A stretch of 64,000 nt of DNA from Mesorhizobium hawassense (GTDB lineage Bacteria; Pseudomonadota; Alphaproteobacteria; Rhizobiales; Rhizobiaceae): assembly GCF_003289945.1 (NCBI RefSeq), contig NZ_QMBP01000005.1, positions 124,001 through 188,000 on the forward strand. Direction: 5' to 3'. This document shows, piece by piece, positions 43,713 to 53,724 of this stretch. How positions within the stretch are numbered: position 1 is the stretch's first letter; every line of letters starts with the position of its first letter. Below the pieces are notes generated by a model, which did not search any database, was not told the origin of the DNA, and saw only the letters and a list, made by a program, of their open reading frames with translations. A program made the translations under genes and the position numbers.

Positions 43713-44537
43713 ATGGCCGGTTTTCATGTCATGGCGGACGCGCGCGGGATGCATGTGCAGCCCACGGTGCGCCACATCACCACGTCTGATCTCTGGGACG
43801 CGTTGCGGCTCGGCGCGGAGGATTTCTGGGCCAAGCCTTCGCATTATGTGTTCCTGTGCCTGATCTATCCAATCGTCGGCTTGATCCTGACGCGGTGGAC
43901 CTCCGGCTCCAGTGCCATTCAGCTCGTCTATCCGCTGATGTCCGGCTTCGCGCTGATCGGCCCTTTCGCGGCGATTGGCCTTTATGAGATCAGCCGCCGG
44001 CGCGAGCTCGGCATGAGCAACCGCTGGCACCATGCGCTCGATGTTCGCCATTCGCCGGCGCTGCCGTCGATCGCGGTCATCGGCATCCTGCTCTTCGCGC
44101 TGTTCCTCTTGTGGCTGTTCACCGCGCAGTCGATCTACACCAGCCTGTTCGGCGCGGAGCCGCCGGCCTCCGTCGGCGCTTTCCTGCGCGACGTGCTGAC
44201 GACCAGCAAGGGCTGGGCCCTGATCCTGCTCGGCAACGCCGCCGGCTTTATCTTTGCGGTCATTGTGCTGGCGACGACCGTCGTCGCCTTTCCGCTGCTG
44301 CTCGACCGCGACGTCGGCGCCGTCTCGGCGATCGAAACCTCGGCCCGCGCTGTGATGGCCAACCCGCTGACGATGGCGCTCTGGGGCCTGACGGTCGCCG
44401 TCTTGCTGGTCCTCGGCTCGATCCCGCTGTTTGCCGGCCTTGCCGTCGTCATGCCGGTCCTCGGCCACGCGACCTGGCACCTTTATCGCAAGGTGGTCGA
44501 GCCGGAGCAGATCCGGCCCGTACGCCGGCCGATGTAG
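43713..44537 (+). CDS. DUF2189-family membrane protein
   Basis: A 274-residue inner-membrane protein with about six helices. A soluble N-terminal stretch containing PTVRHITTSDLWDALRLGAEDFWAKPSHYVF leads into helices, and the end has GHATWHLYRKVVEPE, all typical of DUF2189 (YciC-like) proteins common in alphaproteobacteria. Function is unknown. CGGAGG precedes the ATG. Confidence 0.85.
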   Translation: MAGFHVMADARGMHVQPTVRHITTSDLWDALRLGAEDFWAKPSHYVFLCLIYPIVGLILTRWTSGSSAIQLVYPLMSGFALIGPFAAIGLYEISRRRELGMSNRWHHALDVRHSPALPSIAVIGILLFALFLLWLFTAQSIYTSLFGAEPPASVGAFLRDVLTTSKGWALILLGNAAGFIFAVIVLATTVVAFPLLLDRDVGAVSAIETSARAVMANPLTMALWGLTVAVLLVLGSIPLFAGLAVVMPVLGHATWHLYRKVVEPEQIRPVRRPM

Positions 44538-44565
44538 GAAACGGCTGCGTTTCTTGGGTTGACGG

Positions 44566-45198
44566 CTATCTTTGCGCCTCGGTCGCCATCCTCAGCGCCA
44601 AGGCTGTCAGCACCGTGCCCATCATCCAGCGCTGGACGACCAGCCAGAACGGCCGCCCGGCGAGGAAGGTCGCGATCGACCCGGCGGTCACCGCGATGAT
44701 GGCATTGACCGTCAGGCTGATCGAAATCTGCGTCACGCCGAGCACCAGAAGCTGTGACAAAACATGGCCTTTGGCCGGATTGATGAACTGCGGCAGGAGC
44801 GACAGATAAAGCACGGCGACCTTCGGGTTGAGCAGGTTGGTCATCAGGCCCATGACGAAAAGCTTGCGCGGCCTGTCCCTGGGCAGCTCGCGGACCTGGA
44901 AGGGCGATCGCCCGCCGGGCTTGAGCGCCTGCCAGGCAAGCCACAGCAAATAGAGCGCGCCGGCGAAGCGCAGCGCATCATAGGCGTAAGGCACGGCGAA
45001 GATCAGCGCGGTGATGCCGAAAGCCGCCGACACCACGTAGAACAGGAAGCCCAGCGCGACGCCGCCGAGCGAGATCAGTCCCGCCTTCGGCCCTTGCGAC
45101 AGCGAGCGCGAGATGAGGTAGATCATGTTCGGGCCTGGCGTCAGCACCATGCCGAGGCAGATCAGCGCAAAGGTCAGGTGGTTGGCGGCGTCGGGCAT
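44566..45198 (-). CDS. LysE/RhtB-family amino-acid exporter
   Basis: A 210-residue protein with about six helices. The N-terminal MVLTPGPNMIYLISRSLSQGPKAGL is the conserved LysE signature, and LFVMGLMTNLLNPKVAVLYLSLLPQF is the second conserved block. It would export an amino acid or derivative across the inner membrane. GGAG precedes the ATG; a longer start upstream is less supported. No regulator lies next to it. Confidence 0.92.
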   Translation of the reverse strand: MPDAANHLTFALICLGMVLTPGPNMIYLISRSLSQGPKAGLISLGGVALGFLFYVVSAAFGITALIFAVPYAYDALRFAGALYLLWLAWQALKPGGRSPFQVRELPRDRPRKLFVMGLMTNLLNPKVAVLYLSLLPQFINPAKGHVLSQLLVLGVTQISISLTVNAIIAVTAGSIATFLAGRPFWLVVQRWMMGTVLTALALRMATEAQR

Positions 45199-45289
45199 CG
45201 GAGTCTCCGGGTGGCGGCGGAACACCCAGCACGCGCCTCCGCCAACCGCAAGAGCTTGCAGGCGGGAGCCTTTGCGCCAGCGCTGACAA

Positions 45290-45718
45290 TTACTCAGCGA
45301 CGACCGAGGCCGCCGGGCGGGGCGAGACTATAGGATCGGCATGACGAAGGACGATCTTCCAGGCGTTTTCCTCGCGTCGAAAAATAGTCGTGGTTCGAAG
45401 CGCTATCGGCACCAGCTTGTCGCTGCCGCCGACCTTGGATCGGACCCGCTCGATCTCGATGATGTAACCCAGATCCGCCGTGGCGTACTCGGAGATGCGC
45501 TCGAAGCCGATGACCTCGCCGTCCCGGTAGTTGGTAGCGGCGCGGTCCATCGTTTCGGCGGCTTGCCTCCATCCTTTGGCCGGCGGGCCGAATGGATTGG
45601 CGATGACGACGTCATCCCGTTGTGAATGGAGGCTTTTCAAAGGCTCGGGATCGCCTTTGACGAAGGCATCTACGGCTAAATGATCCTGCTCGATGAGTTT
45701 CGCGAGGTCGGCCAACAT
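45290..45718 (-). CDS. SnoaL-like / NTF2-fold protein
   Basis: A 142-residue soluble protein with the cone-shaped NTF2 fold: FVKGDPEPLKSLHSQRDDVVIANPFG (first helices and Asp-rich site) and a C-terminal pair of strands (ALRTTTIFRREENAWKIVLRHADPI). Such proteins range from polyketide cyclases to ketosteroid isomerases and adaptor subunits. Substrate unknown; no partner gene helps. Confidence 0.85.
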   Translation of the reverse strand: MLADLAKLIEQDHLAVDAFVKGDPEPLKSLHSQRDDVVIANPFGPPAKGWRQAAETMDRAATNYRDGEVIGFERISEYATADLGYIIEIERVRSKVGGSDKLVPIALRTTTIFRREENAWKIVLRHADPIVSPRPAASVVAE

Positions 45719-45817
45719 CTCAGCATCCTCAGATGATAGGGAAAGAGGATACTATCCAAAAACCAGCCTCTGGTCCTGCCTATTCACTTCTTGGTACGCC
45801 AGCATCGGTCTATGGGC

Positions 45818-47791
45818 CTACCCGACGACCCGCAGGTTCGACAATTCGTTCGCTATTTCCTTGAAATTGTCCGACAGCGTCGCTCCGGTAGCGTTCCAGA
45901 ACAGCTTGGCCGGTTTGCTGGGATCCGTCGGGTCCTTGCGGAAGCGGGAGTCGGAAGAGCAGGCCTTTAGCGCGGCCATCGCCTTCTGGTCGCTGGTGCT
46001 GGTCGACGACATGTCGAGCGCCACCGTCATCACCATGACGTTGGCCGCCTTGGCGTTGTCGCACAGCTTCGCCATCTGCTCGTTCATCGCCGCGGTGTAG
46101 TTGCTCGACGAATAGTTGAACTGGCCGATGGCATTCGAGGTGCCGCCGAACAGGCGGGTGACCGAGGTGCCGTTGTAGCCGACGCCGGTATAGCCATAGG
46201 CGGCATAGGTAGACTTGTTGCCGGCCGGGTCCGAACTGACCGTCGAATAGGTGTTCTCGCCATCGGTCAGCACGATGACCACCTTGTCGTTGCCGCGCTC
46301 GGTTTCCGGCCGCCCTTCGGTGAAAGGCGGGGCACTCGAGACGGTGCGCCAGCCCCAGGCCATGCCTTCCGGCACATTGGTGTTGCCGTTGGGCTGCATC
46401 AGGTCGATCGCCGCCTTGACGGCCGCAAGCCCATCCGTCTGGGTGACATCGGTGAGCGGCGTGATCGGCGTCGTCGTGCAGCTGTAATTGGGGCCGGCGC
46501 CTGAGCTCAGCACGGGAGCATTGATCGGCCGTGGCATGAAGTACTTGGCCATGTTCGACTGCCTGGTTTTGCCTGTGGTGCTCGACGGATCGTCGTTCCA
46601 CCAACTGTTGGCGGCGCCGTAGGTCACCGGCTTCGGCTCGTCAGGATCTTGCGTGACATACCATTGGTTGCCGGGCTCGTCCGGCGCGAACATCGGCACG
46701 AACATCGTGGCGGGATCGCCAATGCCGATGCCGGTGTTGTTCGGGCCGCCGGAAGCCGGCGTGTCGTCGACATTAAAGGGATAGGGCCGCACCTCGACGC
46801 AGCCCTGCCAGCTCGCGAATGGGCCATAAGTATCGGTGTAGTCGTATTCGTTGTGGCTGCGCTTGCATGTGTTGTCGGAGCGGTATTCGTCACACACGAC
46901 CCGCTTACTGCCGGCGATGCGTTCGTGGCTGGTGACCACCTGCATGTCGCGATAGAGCGAGAAACGGCTCAGCACTTGATTTTCCGTCTCGCCCCAGCCG
47001 GTACCCTTCTTGTACCAGATACCGTTGCTCTTCTGCGCGTATTTGGAAGGCGCATTCAGCGTCGACCAGTCGAAATTCTCATTGGCGATCGGCGACAGCC
47101 CATAGACGTCCATCCAGGAGGCGTTGTCGTTCTCAGGCCCGACATTGACCGAGGCCGCGAACGGCACGAGGCTGAACTGGACCGGCTTGTCGATCTGCTT
47201 GATCTGCGCCGCTTGCTGCGCCAGCGTGTCGACAAGCTGCTTGGCGGCCTGCTTGAGCAAGTCGATGCGCTTTTGTCCCGAGCCGGTGCCGGGTGTCGTC
47301 ATCGAGCCTGAATTGTCGAGCACCATTGCCACTTCCAGCGTGTTCTTCAGCCGCACCTGGGAGTCCATGCCGAGCTTGACCGACTTGTTCGCATCGACCG
47401 TCGAAGCGCCGACCAGCAGCGCGGACGACGGATAGAAATAAGGATGATAGTTCAGCGTCGCGCTCATGGTGAGCAGACCGCCGCCAGCCTGGTTGGTGGG
47501 CAGCGTGATGTTGAGCCCCACGTTGGCGGGGTCGATATTGTTGAGGTTGGCGTTGAAGAAGTCGGCCGCGTAAGCCCTGATCTGGTCGTCCGTGGCACCT
47601 TCGGCAAGCCGCCGCGCCGCGGCGAAATTGGCCGCGTCGAGCGCGTTCAGCACCATCTGCTTCTGACGGTTGAGCTCGCTGAAATCGACGGCCATCGCCA
47701 CCGCTCCCATCAGCGGCACCATGGCGATCGCGGTCATGAGGGCGTAGTTGCCGCGGCGGTCACGACAGAATTGATGCCAGAATTTGCGCAT
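45818..47791 (-). CDS. TadG-like protein with von Willebrand A domain
   Basis: A 657-residue protein. RRGNYALMTAIAMVPLMGAV gives the TadG-type N-terminal helix. Near residue 160 the motif AMVLDNSGSM is an intact MIDAS metal site of a vWA domain, and KVVIVLTDGENTY is its later strand. The exported part would lie on the cell surface or in a pilus tip. A second copy lies directly upstream (47991-49928) with the same layout. No other tad genes are adjacent. Confidence 0.88.
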   Translation of the reverse strand: MRKFWHQFCRDRRGNYALMTAIAMVPLMGAVAMAVDFSELNRQKQMVLNALDAANFAAARRLAEGATDDQIRAYAADFFNANLNNIDPANVGLNITLPTNQAGGGLLTMSATLNYHPYFYPSSALLVGASTVDANKSVKLGMDSQVRLKNTLEVAMVLDNSGSMTTPGTGSGQKRIDLLKQAAKQLVDTLAQQAAQIKQIDKPVQFSLVPFAASVNVGPENDNASWMDVYGLSPIANENFDWSTLNAPSKYAQKSNGIWYKKGTGWGETENQVLSRFSLYRDMQVVTSHERIAGSKRVVCDEYRSDNTCKRSHNEYDYTDTYGPFASWQGCVEVRPYPFNVDDTPASGGPNNTGIGIGDPATMFVPMFAPDEPGNQWYVTQDPDEPKPVTYGAANSWWNDDPSSTTGKTRQSNMAKYFMPRPINAPVLSSGAGPNYSCTTTPITPLTDVTQTDGLAAVKAAIDLMQPNGNTNVPEGMAWGWRTVSSAPPFTEGRPETERGNDKVVIVLTDGENTYSTVSSDPAGNKSTYAAYGYTGVGYNGTSVTRLFGGTSNAIGQFNYSSSNYTAAMNEQMAKLCDNAKAANVMVMTVALDMSSTSTSDQKAMAALKACSSDSRFRKDPTDPSKPAKLFWNATGATLSDNFKEIANELSNLRVVG

Positions 47792-47945
47792 TGCTCTCGA
47801 AGCGGCCCCCCGCCGGCGGATTCTCTATCGGGCGACACTTCCACAAAACGCTGAAGGACCGGTTTGGCAAACCGGTCGATTGCTTAACGGCGGCTTCACC
47901 AACCGCTAACCAAACCGATTGCGGTGGCATGCCGCACGATGAAAA

Positions 47946-47968
47946 ACGCCCGCCTTCAGGGCGGGCGT
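47946..47968 (-). terminator. Rho-independent terminator of upstream TadG-like gene
   Basis: ACGCCCGCC pairs with GGCGGGCGT around a five-base loop; on the minus strand it is followed by TTTTC. It lies 22 bases after the stop of the first TadG-like copy, so the two copies are separate transcripts. Confidence 0.85.
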
Positions 47969-47990
47969 CGCCGATCGTTCGTCGTGCCGC

Positions 47991-49928
47991 TCAGCTGACG
48001 ATGCGCAGGTTCGACAGTTCGTTGCCGATCGCCTTGAAGTCGTCCGACAGCGTCGCGCCGGTCGAATTCCAGAACAGCTTCGCCGGCTTGGTCGGATCGG
48101 TCGGATCCTTTCGGAAGCGCGAGTCCGACGAGCAGGTCTTCAAGGCTGTCATCTGCGCCGCCTCGGCCGTATTGGTGGAGTCGAGGTCGAGCGCGATGGT
48201 CATGACGATGACGTTGGCGGCTTTCGCGTTGTCGCACAGCGTTGCCATATGCTCGCTCATCGCCTTGGTGTAGTTGGCGTTCGAATAATCGGTCTTGCTG
48301 ACACTGGTGCTGGTGCCGAGGAACGGCCGGCCGTAGGTATAGGTGCTTCCGAACGGCTTCGACTGGCTGCTGGCGCCGTTGCCGTAGGCAAGATAGCCCA
48401 GCGAGGAATAGATGGCCTTGTTGCCGGAAAGGTCGTTGCCCCCTTGGTTCCAGTTCGTGCCTGAATAGCTCTGCGCGGTCACCGATGTCGGCGTGTAATA
48501 GGTATTGGCGCCGTCGGTGAGCACGATCAGCACCTTATCGTTGCCCTTTTGGGTTTCCGACCGGCCCTCGGTGAAGGGCGCGCCGCTGGAAAGCGTGCGC
48601 CAGCCCCAGGCCATGCCCTCCGGAACATTGGTGGCGCCGACATCGACCATGGCGTCGATCGCGTTTTTGACGGTGGTGGCGCCAGCCGCGGTCGAAACAT
48701 CGGTCAGAGGTGTGATCGCGGTCGTGCTGCAGCTGGTGTTCGGCCCGGCATTCGAGCCGTAGGCGGGCGTGACCTTGGTGCCGTAGTTGAAATATTTCGG
48801 CATGTATTTCTGGCGCGTCGGGTTGTCGCTGCTGGACGTCACGTCGAGGTGCCAGTTGTTGTTTGCCGGCCGGGAACTGCTATCCGTGTTGTCGGTTTCG
48901 TCGGGCGCGAACATCGGCACGAACAGTGTCGCCGGCGTCGAGGTCGAGGCTGCAGTATCCTGGATGTTGTACGGATAGGGACGCGACTCGACGCAGCCGC
49001 TCCAACTCGCGATCGGCGCATAGACGATGTTCGACGAGCAGTTGCCGTTCGAGGTGGTGCACGAGGAAATGCGCTGCATCCATTTGTAGAGCGAGAAACG
49101 CGTCAGCGGCCTGTCCTTCTGGGTCGCATCCCAGCTCGTTCCGCGCGCGTACCAGATGCTGCCGACCTTTTCGACGTATCGCTGCGGCCAGGGCGAGTTC
49201 GCCTGGGTCATCGTCGTCCAGTCGAAATTCTCGTGCTGGACGGGCGAGATGCCGTCCTGATCCATCCATGTCGCCGTTGAGTTGCCCGAGCCGATATTGA
49301 CCGAGGCGGCAAAGGGGACAAGGCTGAACTGAACGGGGTTGGAAATCTGTTTCATCAGCTGCGCTTGCCCCGACAGCTGATCGACAAGCTGCTTGGCGGC
49401 GCTCTTCAAGAGGTCGAAGCGCACCTGGTTCGAGCCGTGACCGAGTTCTGTCATCGAGCCCGAATTGTCGAGCACCAGCGACACTTCCAGCGTGTTCTTG
49501 AGCCGGATCTCGGACCTGGCCGAGAAGTTGAGGTTCGTCTGGCCGGCTGTTCCGCCAAGCAGCGCGACCGCGGCCGGCAGGAAGTAGGGCTGGTACTTGA
49601 GGGCGGCCTCGAGAACCAGCGTGCCGCCGCCCGCATTGTTGTTAGGCAAGGTGACGGTCAGCGTCGTGTTGGCCGGAAGAACGTGCTTGAGATTGGCCTC
49701 GAAGAATGTCTTGGCATAGGCCTTGGCATCGGCGTCGCTGGCGCCAGCGACGATCTGCTGTGCCGTCGCGATGCCGGCGGCATCGAGCGCGTTCAACGTC
49801 TCCTGCCGCTCCCGCACCAACTCGGTATAGTCGACCGCCAACGCCACGCCGCCCATCAGCGGTATCATCGTGATGGCCGTCATCAAGGCATAATTGCCTT
49901 GTCTGTCGCGTAGGAATTTGCGGATCAA
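47991..49928 (-). CDS. TadG-like protein with von Willebrand A domain (paralogue)
   Basis: A 645-residue paralogue of the next gene with the same layout. RQGNYALMTAITMIPLMGGVALAVDYTELVRERQETLNALDAAG is the TadG domain, SLVLDNSGSMTELG the MIDAS motif, and KVLIVLTDGANTYY the later vWA strand. The end NELSNLRIVS matches NELSNLRVVG of the other copy. The two are clear tandem duplicates that have diverged in the middle region. It has its own terminator. Confidence 0.88.
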   Translation of the reverse strand: MIRKFLRDRQGNYALMTAITMIPLMGGVALAVDYTELVRERQETLNALDAAGIATAQQIVAGASDADAKAYAKTFFEANLKHVLPANTTLTVTLPNNNAGGGTLVLEAALKYQPYFLPAAVALLGGTAGQTNLNFSARSEIRLKNTLEVSLVLDNSGSMTELGHGSNQVRFDLLKSAAKQLVDQLSGQAQLMKQISNPVQFSLVPFAASVNIGSGNSTATWMDQDGISPVQHENFDWTTMTQANSPWPQRYVEKVGSIWYARGTSWDATQKDRPLTRFSLYKWMQRISSCTTSNGNCSSNIVYAPIASWSGCVESRPYPYNIQDTAASTSTPATLFVPMFAPDETDNTDSSSRPANNNWHLDVTSSSDNPTRQKYMPKYFNYGTKVTPAYGSNAGPNTSCSTTAITPLTDVSTAAGATTVKNAIDAMVDVGATNVPEGMAWGWRTLSSGAPFTEGRSETQKGNDKVLIVLTDGANTYYTPTSVTAQSYSGTNWNQGGNDLSGNKAIYSSLGYLAYGNGASSQSKPFGSTYTYGRPFLGTSTSVSKTDYSNANYTKAMSEHMATLCDNAKAANVIVMTIALDLDSTNTAEAAQMTALKTCSSDSRFRKDPTDPTKPAKLFWNSTGATLSDDFKAIGNELSNLRIVS

Positions 49929-50217
49929 TGCCCTTAGCCCCCGCCAAGATCCTATAGTTTCTGCCTCATCTTCGTCATGAATCGTTAAATTTTAGGCTTC
50001 TCGAAAGCAGCAAGATCGCGCAGCCCTTTGACGAGGCATTAACCCTGTGCGCCCAAACCAACAGTCCTGGGCCATCGCCGATCCCCGTCGCCTGTCCGCG
50101 CCTGGCGGGGAAGGCCGCTCGGGAAAGCTGGTGACAGGATGAGGCGCTTCGGCTATGCGGGGCCGACCGCGGCGGCCTTCAGCGCGACGCATTCAAGATC
50201 AAAATCAGGGAAACGGC

Positions 50218-51078
50218 ATGGCGGATTCGCCTGACATCATCGCTTCGCTCGACGATCTGGCGGGGCGCTACGCGGCCATCCTGTGCGACGTGTGGGGCGT
50301 CGTGCACAATGGCGAATGGCATTTCCCGGCCGCTGCCGCCGCGCTTGCAAGGGCGCGCGCGGCCAATGTGCCCGTCGTGCTGATCACCAATTCGCCGCGT
50401 CGCAGCGCCGACGTCGTCGCCCAGATGAAGGTCATCGGCGTACCCGCCGATGCCTTCGACCGGGTCGTTACGTCCGGCGACGTGACGCGTGACCTGATCG
50501 CCGAGGGACCGAGGAAGATTTTCCACATCGGCCCCGAGCGCGATTTCACCCTCTATGACGGGCTCGACGTCGATCTCGTCGAGGAATTCGAGGCCTCGGG
50601 CCTCGTCTGCACGGGGCTCTATGACGACGAGGTGGAAAAGCCCGCAGACTATGCCGATTTGCTGCAGCGGTTGCGCGCCCGCGATCTGCCGTTCGTTTGC
50701 GCCAACCCGGACATACTGGTGGAGCGCGGCGAACGCACCATCTGGTGCGCCGGCGCGCTCGCACGGGATTACGCACAACTGGGCGGCCGCACGCTGATTG
50801 CCGGCAAGCCTTTCGCGCCGATTTACGATGTCGCCATGAAGGAGGTCGCCAGCCTGCTCGGTCGCGCCGTCGAGCGCAATGAGGTTCTGGCCATCGGCGA
50901 TGGCATGATGACCGATGTCAAGGGCGCGGCCGACAACGGTTTTGACGTGCTCTACGTCTCGGGCGGTATCCATGCCCGCGACTATGGCGATCCGCTGCGG
51001 CCCGATCCCGAGAGACTGGCGGGCTTCCTCGAAAAGCATGGCTACCGGCCGGTGGCCGTCATTGCGCGTCTGCAATAG
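50218..51078 (+). CDS. TIGR01459-type HAD-family phosphatase
   Basis: A 286-residue HAD hydrolase. Motif I is AAILCDVWGVVHNGEW, motif II VVLITNSPRRSADVV, motif III near LIAGKPF and motif IV AIGDGMMTDVKGAADNG. The family (TIGR01459-like) is typical of rhizobia and often sits beside ribF, as here (33 bases upstream). Substrate unknown; a role in flavin or nucleotide metabolism is suggested by the neighbour only. Confidence 0.88.
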   Translation: MADSPDIIASLDDLAGRYAAILCDVWGVVHNGEWHFPAAAAALARARAANVPVVLITNSPRRSADVVAQMKVIGVPADAFDRVVTSGDVTRDLIAEGPRKIFHIGPERDFTLYDGLDVDLVEEFEASGLVCTGLYDDEVEKPADYADLLQRLRARDLPFVCANPDILVERGERTIWCAGALARDYAQLGGRTLIAGKPFAPIYDVAMKEVASLLGRAVERNEVLAIGDGMMTDVKGAADNGFDVLYVSGGIHARDYGDPLRPDPERLAGFLEKHGYRPVAVIARLQ

Positions 51079-51110
51079 GTTGATGGTCCGGCCATGACGG
51101 GCATCTCGAC

Positions 51111-52094
51111 ATGACGCAAGCCTTCGAACGTCTTTCCGCCGTCGCGCCACTGCCCGAGCCTCTGCGCGGCGGCGTCGTGGCGATCGGCAATTTCGACGGC
51201 GTCCATCGCGGCCACCAGTCCGTGCTGGAGCGCGCGCTGGCCGAAGCCCGCCGCAACGGCGCGCCCGCCTTGGTGCTCACCTTCGAGCCGCACCCGCGCA
51301 AGGTGTTCCGGCCGCAGGTGCCGCTCTTCGTTCTGACACCGCCGCCGATGAAGGCGCGGCTGCTCGCCGGGCTTGGTTTTGCCGCCTTGATCGAGCAGCC
51401 GTTCACGCGCGATTTTGCCTCGCTCTCGGCCGAGGCGTTCGTGACGGATGTGCTGGAAAAGAATCTCGGCATCCGCCACGCCGTCACCGGCTTCGACTTT
51501 CACTTCGGTAAGGACCGCCAGGGCGGGCCGGCCTTTCTGATGGCGGCGGGAGAACGGCACGGCTTCGGCGTGACGCTGGTCGACGCCTTCCGCGACGAGG
51601 GCGCCGAGGTGGTCTCGTCGAGCCGCATCCGCGAACTGCTTGCCGAGGGCAAGGTGGAGGAGGCCGCCGGCCTGCTCGGCTATCGCTTCACCGTCGAGGC
51701 CGAGGTGATCGGCGGCCAGCAGCTTGGCCGCACCCTCGGCTTCCCGACCGCCAATATGCGGCTTTCGCCGGAAGCCGCCTTGAGGGAAGGCATCTATGCC
51801 GTCCGCTTCCGTCGCGCCGACGGCACGCTCCATGACGGCGTCGCCAGCTTCGGCCGCCGCCCGACCGTCGACGACAATGGCGCGCCGCTGCTCGAAACTT
51901 ACGTCTTCGATTTTTCCGGCGATCTCTATTGCGAGACCTGCGAGGTGTCGTTCTTCGGCTTCCTGCGCCCGGAGCTCAAATTCGACGGCCTCGACGCGCT
52001 GGTGGCGCGGATGAAGCAGGACGAAGCCGAGGCGAGGGCGTTGCTGGCGGGCGTGCGCCCGCTGTCCGAACTGGACGCCGAGATCGCGTTCTGA
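51111..52094 (+). CDS. ribF: Bifunctional riboflavin kinase / FAD synthetase
   Basis: A 327-residue enzyme of normal length. The N-terminal FMN adenylyltransferase domain has GNFDGVHRGHQSVL and FDFHFGKDRQGG; the C-terminal riboflavin kinase domain has GRTLGFPTANM (PTAN motif) and YETYVFDFSGDLY-like LLETYVFDFSGDLY. It makes FMN and then FAD from riboflavin. The usual rhizobial neighbour ileS is not downstream here. Confidence 0.96.
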   Translation: MTQAFERLSAVAPLPEPLRGGVVAIGNFDGVHRGHQSVLERALAEARRNGAPALVLTFEPHPRKVFRPQVPLFVLTPPPMKARLLAGLGFAALIEQPFTRDFASLSAEAFVTDVLEKNLGIRHAVTGFDFHFGKDRQGGPAFLMAAGERHGFGVTLVDAFRDEGAEVVSSSRIRELLAEGKVEEAAGLLGYRFTVEAEVIGGQQLGRTLGFPTANMRLSPEAALREGIYAVRFRRADGTLHDGVASFGRRPTVDDNGAPLLETYVFDFSGDLYCETCEVSFFGFLRPELKFDGLDALVARMKQDEAEARALLAGVRPLSELDAEIAF

Positions 52095-52239
52095 TCTTTC
52101 GCGCGCGAATTCATCGTGGGCCAGAACAGGCAAAAACCGTCACCATATGCACGCGCGGCGTGGCTCGCGCGGTGCCCGTGGCCCCGGAAATTGTGGCTTC
52201 CTCTCAATTCTGCTCTACTGCGGAAGTTGGGAGATGCTC

Positions 52240-52941
52240 ATGACGAATGTCCTCGTGGCGATTGCCTGTCATGGCGGCAATATGAAAGTGCAGTGCGCCG
52301 TCAGCCTGGTTGCCTTGTGCTCGAGCTTCGCGGCGAAGGGCGTCCTTTTCGAGATCAGATATCGCGACAGCGCCGACGTCGCGGCCAATCGCAATTTTCT
52401 GGCCTCGATTGCCTTGTCGCAGCCTGAGCGCACGCACCTGCTGTTCGTTGACAGTGATATGGAATTCAGGCCGCAGACGGTGTTTAGGATGCTGCAACTG
52501 GCACGGCCGGTTATCGGCTGCGTCTACTCCAAGCGGCGTCCGGCTTCTTCCTCGATCGACGACTTCGTCGTCGACGTCGGCGATCAAACCAGGCTTCACG
52601 TTCTCAATGGTATTTGCCAGGTCGCCGGCGTGGGCATGGGACTGACGCTCGTCCAGCGCAGCGTTCTCGAGCGGATGGCCGGCACGGGGGAGCTTCGCCA
52701 ATGGCGGCCCGACGGGGCCGGTCCGCCGCAATACGGCTTCTTCGATCCGATCGCGACGAAGAACAGCTATGCTTCCGAGGACCTCTCTTTCTGCAAAAGA
52801 TGGTCCTCGCTCTGCAATGGCGAGATCCATGCCCTTGTCGACGAGGAAATCGGGCACGTTGGAGAATTTACCTACAAAGCTCGCCTGGTGGATCTTATCG
52901 GTGGGTCGCGAGGCGACTCCAACCAAAAACCTCAGGCGTGA
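52240..52941 (+). CDS. Glycosyltransferase-like protein (GT-A fold)
   Basis: A 233-residue protein. THLLFVDSDMEFRPQTVFRML holds a DxD-type metal motif after a beta-strand, as in GT-A enzymes, and the protein begins LVAIACHGGNMKV. Later SEDLSFCKRW and EIGHVGEFTY resemble the end of small GT-A proteins. Two start codons compete; the second, with GGGAG six bases upstream, was taken. It lies beside a larger glycosyltransferase cluster, but separated by an HdeD-like gene. Donor and acceptor unknown. Confidence 0.6.
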   Translation: MTNVLVAIACHGGNMKVQCAVSLVALCSSFAAKGVLFEIRYRDSADVAANRNFLASIALSQPERTHLLFVDSDMEFRPQTVFRMLQLARPVIGCVYSKRRPASSSIDDFVVDVGDQTRLHVLNGICQVAGVGMGLTLVQRSVLERMAGTGELRQWRPDGAGPPQYGFFDPIATKNSYASEDLSFCKRWSSLCNGEIHALVDEEIGHVGEFTYKARLVDLIGGSRGDSNQKPQA

Positions 52942-53050
52942 ACCAACTAATCGAGGTGGCGCTCGATATGGAGCGATGCGCTCTAAGGCACGGGCCGGCG
53001 TGAGCGCCCGCTGTCGCAACTGGATGCCGCGTTCTGATCGCTTGTTGCTT

Positions 53051-53605
53051 CTACCGCTTGAGCGCCAGCCCGATGGCGATGAGGCTCCAGCCCTGGAAGA
53101 CCAGGTCGATGGCCAGGAACATGCCGAGCACCCACAGGCTGTTGACCGGCCAGCGCATGGCGATGATCAGGCCAAGCAGAATTGAGATGATGCCGGCCGC
53201 GAGCAGCCATCCCCAGCCTTGCTCCGGCCGGTGGTTGAAGGCGACCGAGGCCCTTAGCAGCCCCGAGGCGACAAGCGCGATCGCCAGCAGCAAGGTGAGC
53301 ACCGCCGAGGCAAGCAGCGGGTTGTCGAAGGCAAAGAAGCCGGCGACCGCGTAGAGCAGGCCGCTCAGCAACCAGTAGAAGAACCGCCCCCATGTCTTGA
53401 CGCCGAACGCATGGATGATCTCGATGGCGCCGGCCATCAGCATCAGCCAGCCGACCACATAGACCGAGGCCACCGTGGCGATGAACAGATTGCCGAAGGC
53501 GATGCCGCCAAAGATCAGCAGCAGCACGCCGAGCGCCACGAACCATCCCCATTTGTCCCGCGTCCGGCCGATTGCGTCTTTCAGGGCGTCACCTTGCAAG
53601 GTCAT
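53051..53605 (-). CDS. HdeD-family membrane protein (DUF308)
   Basis: A 184-residue protein with about six helices in three related pairs: WGWFVALGVLLLIFGGIAF, YVVGWLMLMAGAIEIIHAF and so on to FQGWSLIAIGLALKR. The repeated Gly-rich helix pairs and GxxxIHAF match the HdeD/DUF308 family, linked to acid resistance in E. coli. GGGAG precedes the ATG. Role here is inferred. Confidence 0.9.
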   Translation of the reverse strand: MTLQGDALKDAIGRTRDKWGWFVALGVLLLIFGGIAFGNLFIATVASVYVVGWLMLMAGAIEIIHAFGVKTWGRFFYWLLSGLLYAVAGFFAFDNPLLASAVLTLLLAIALVASGLLRASVAFNHRPEQGWGWLLAAGIISILLGLIIAMRWPVNSLWVLGMFLAIDLVFQGWSLIAIGLALKR

Positions 53606-53724
53606 GATGTTCTCCCTCGAATATCGCCGCGCCGCTTGCGGGTGAAAGGCAGGGTAATGCTGATGACCCCGTGCGTCCAGCGAGCGGGGGCGAGACGCCG
53701 GACGTTGCCTGGCTGTTGGTTGGG

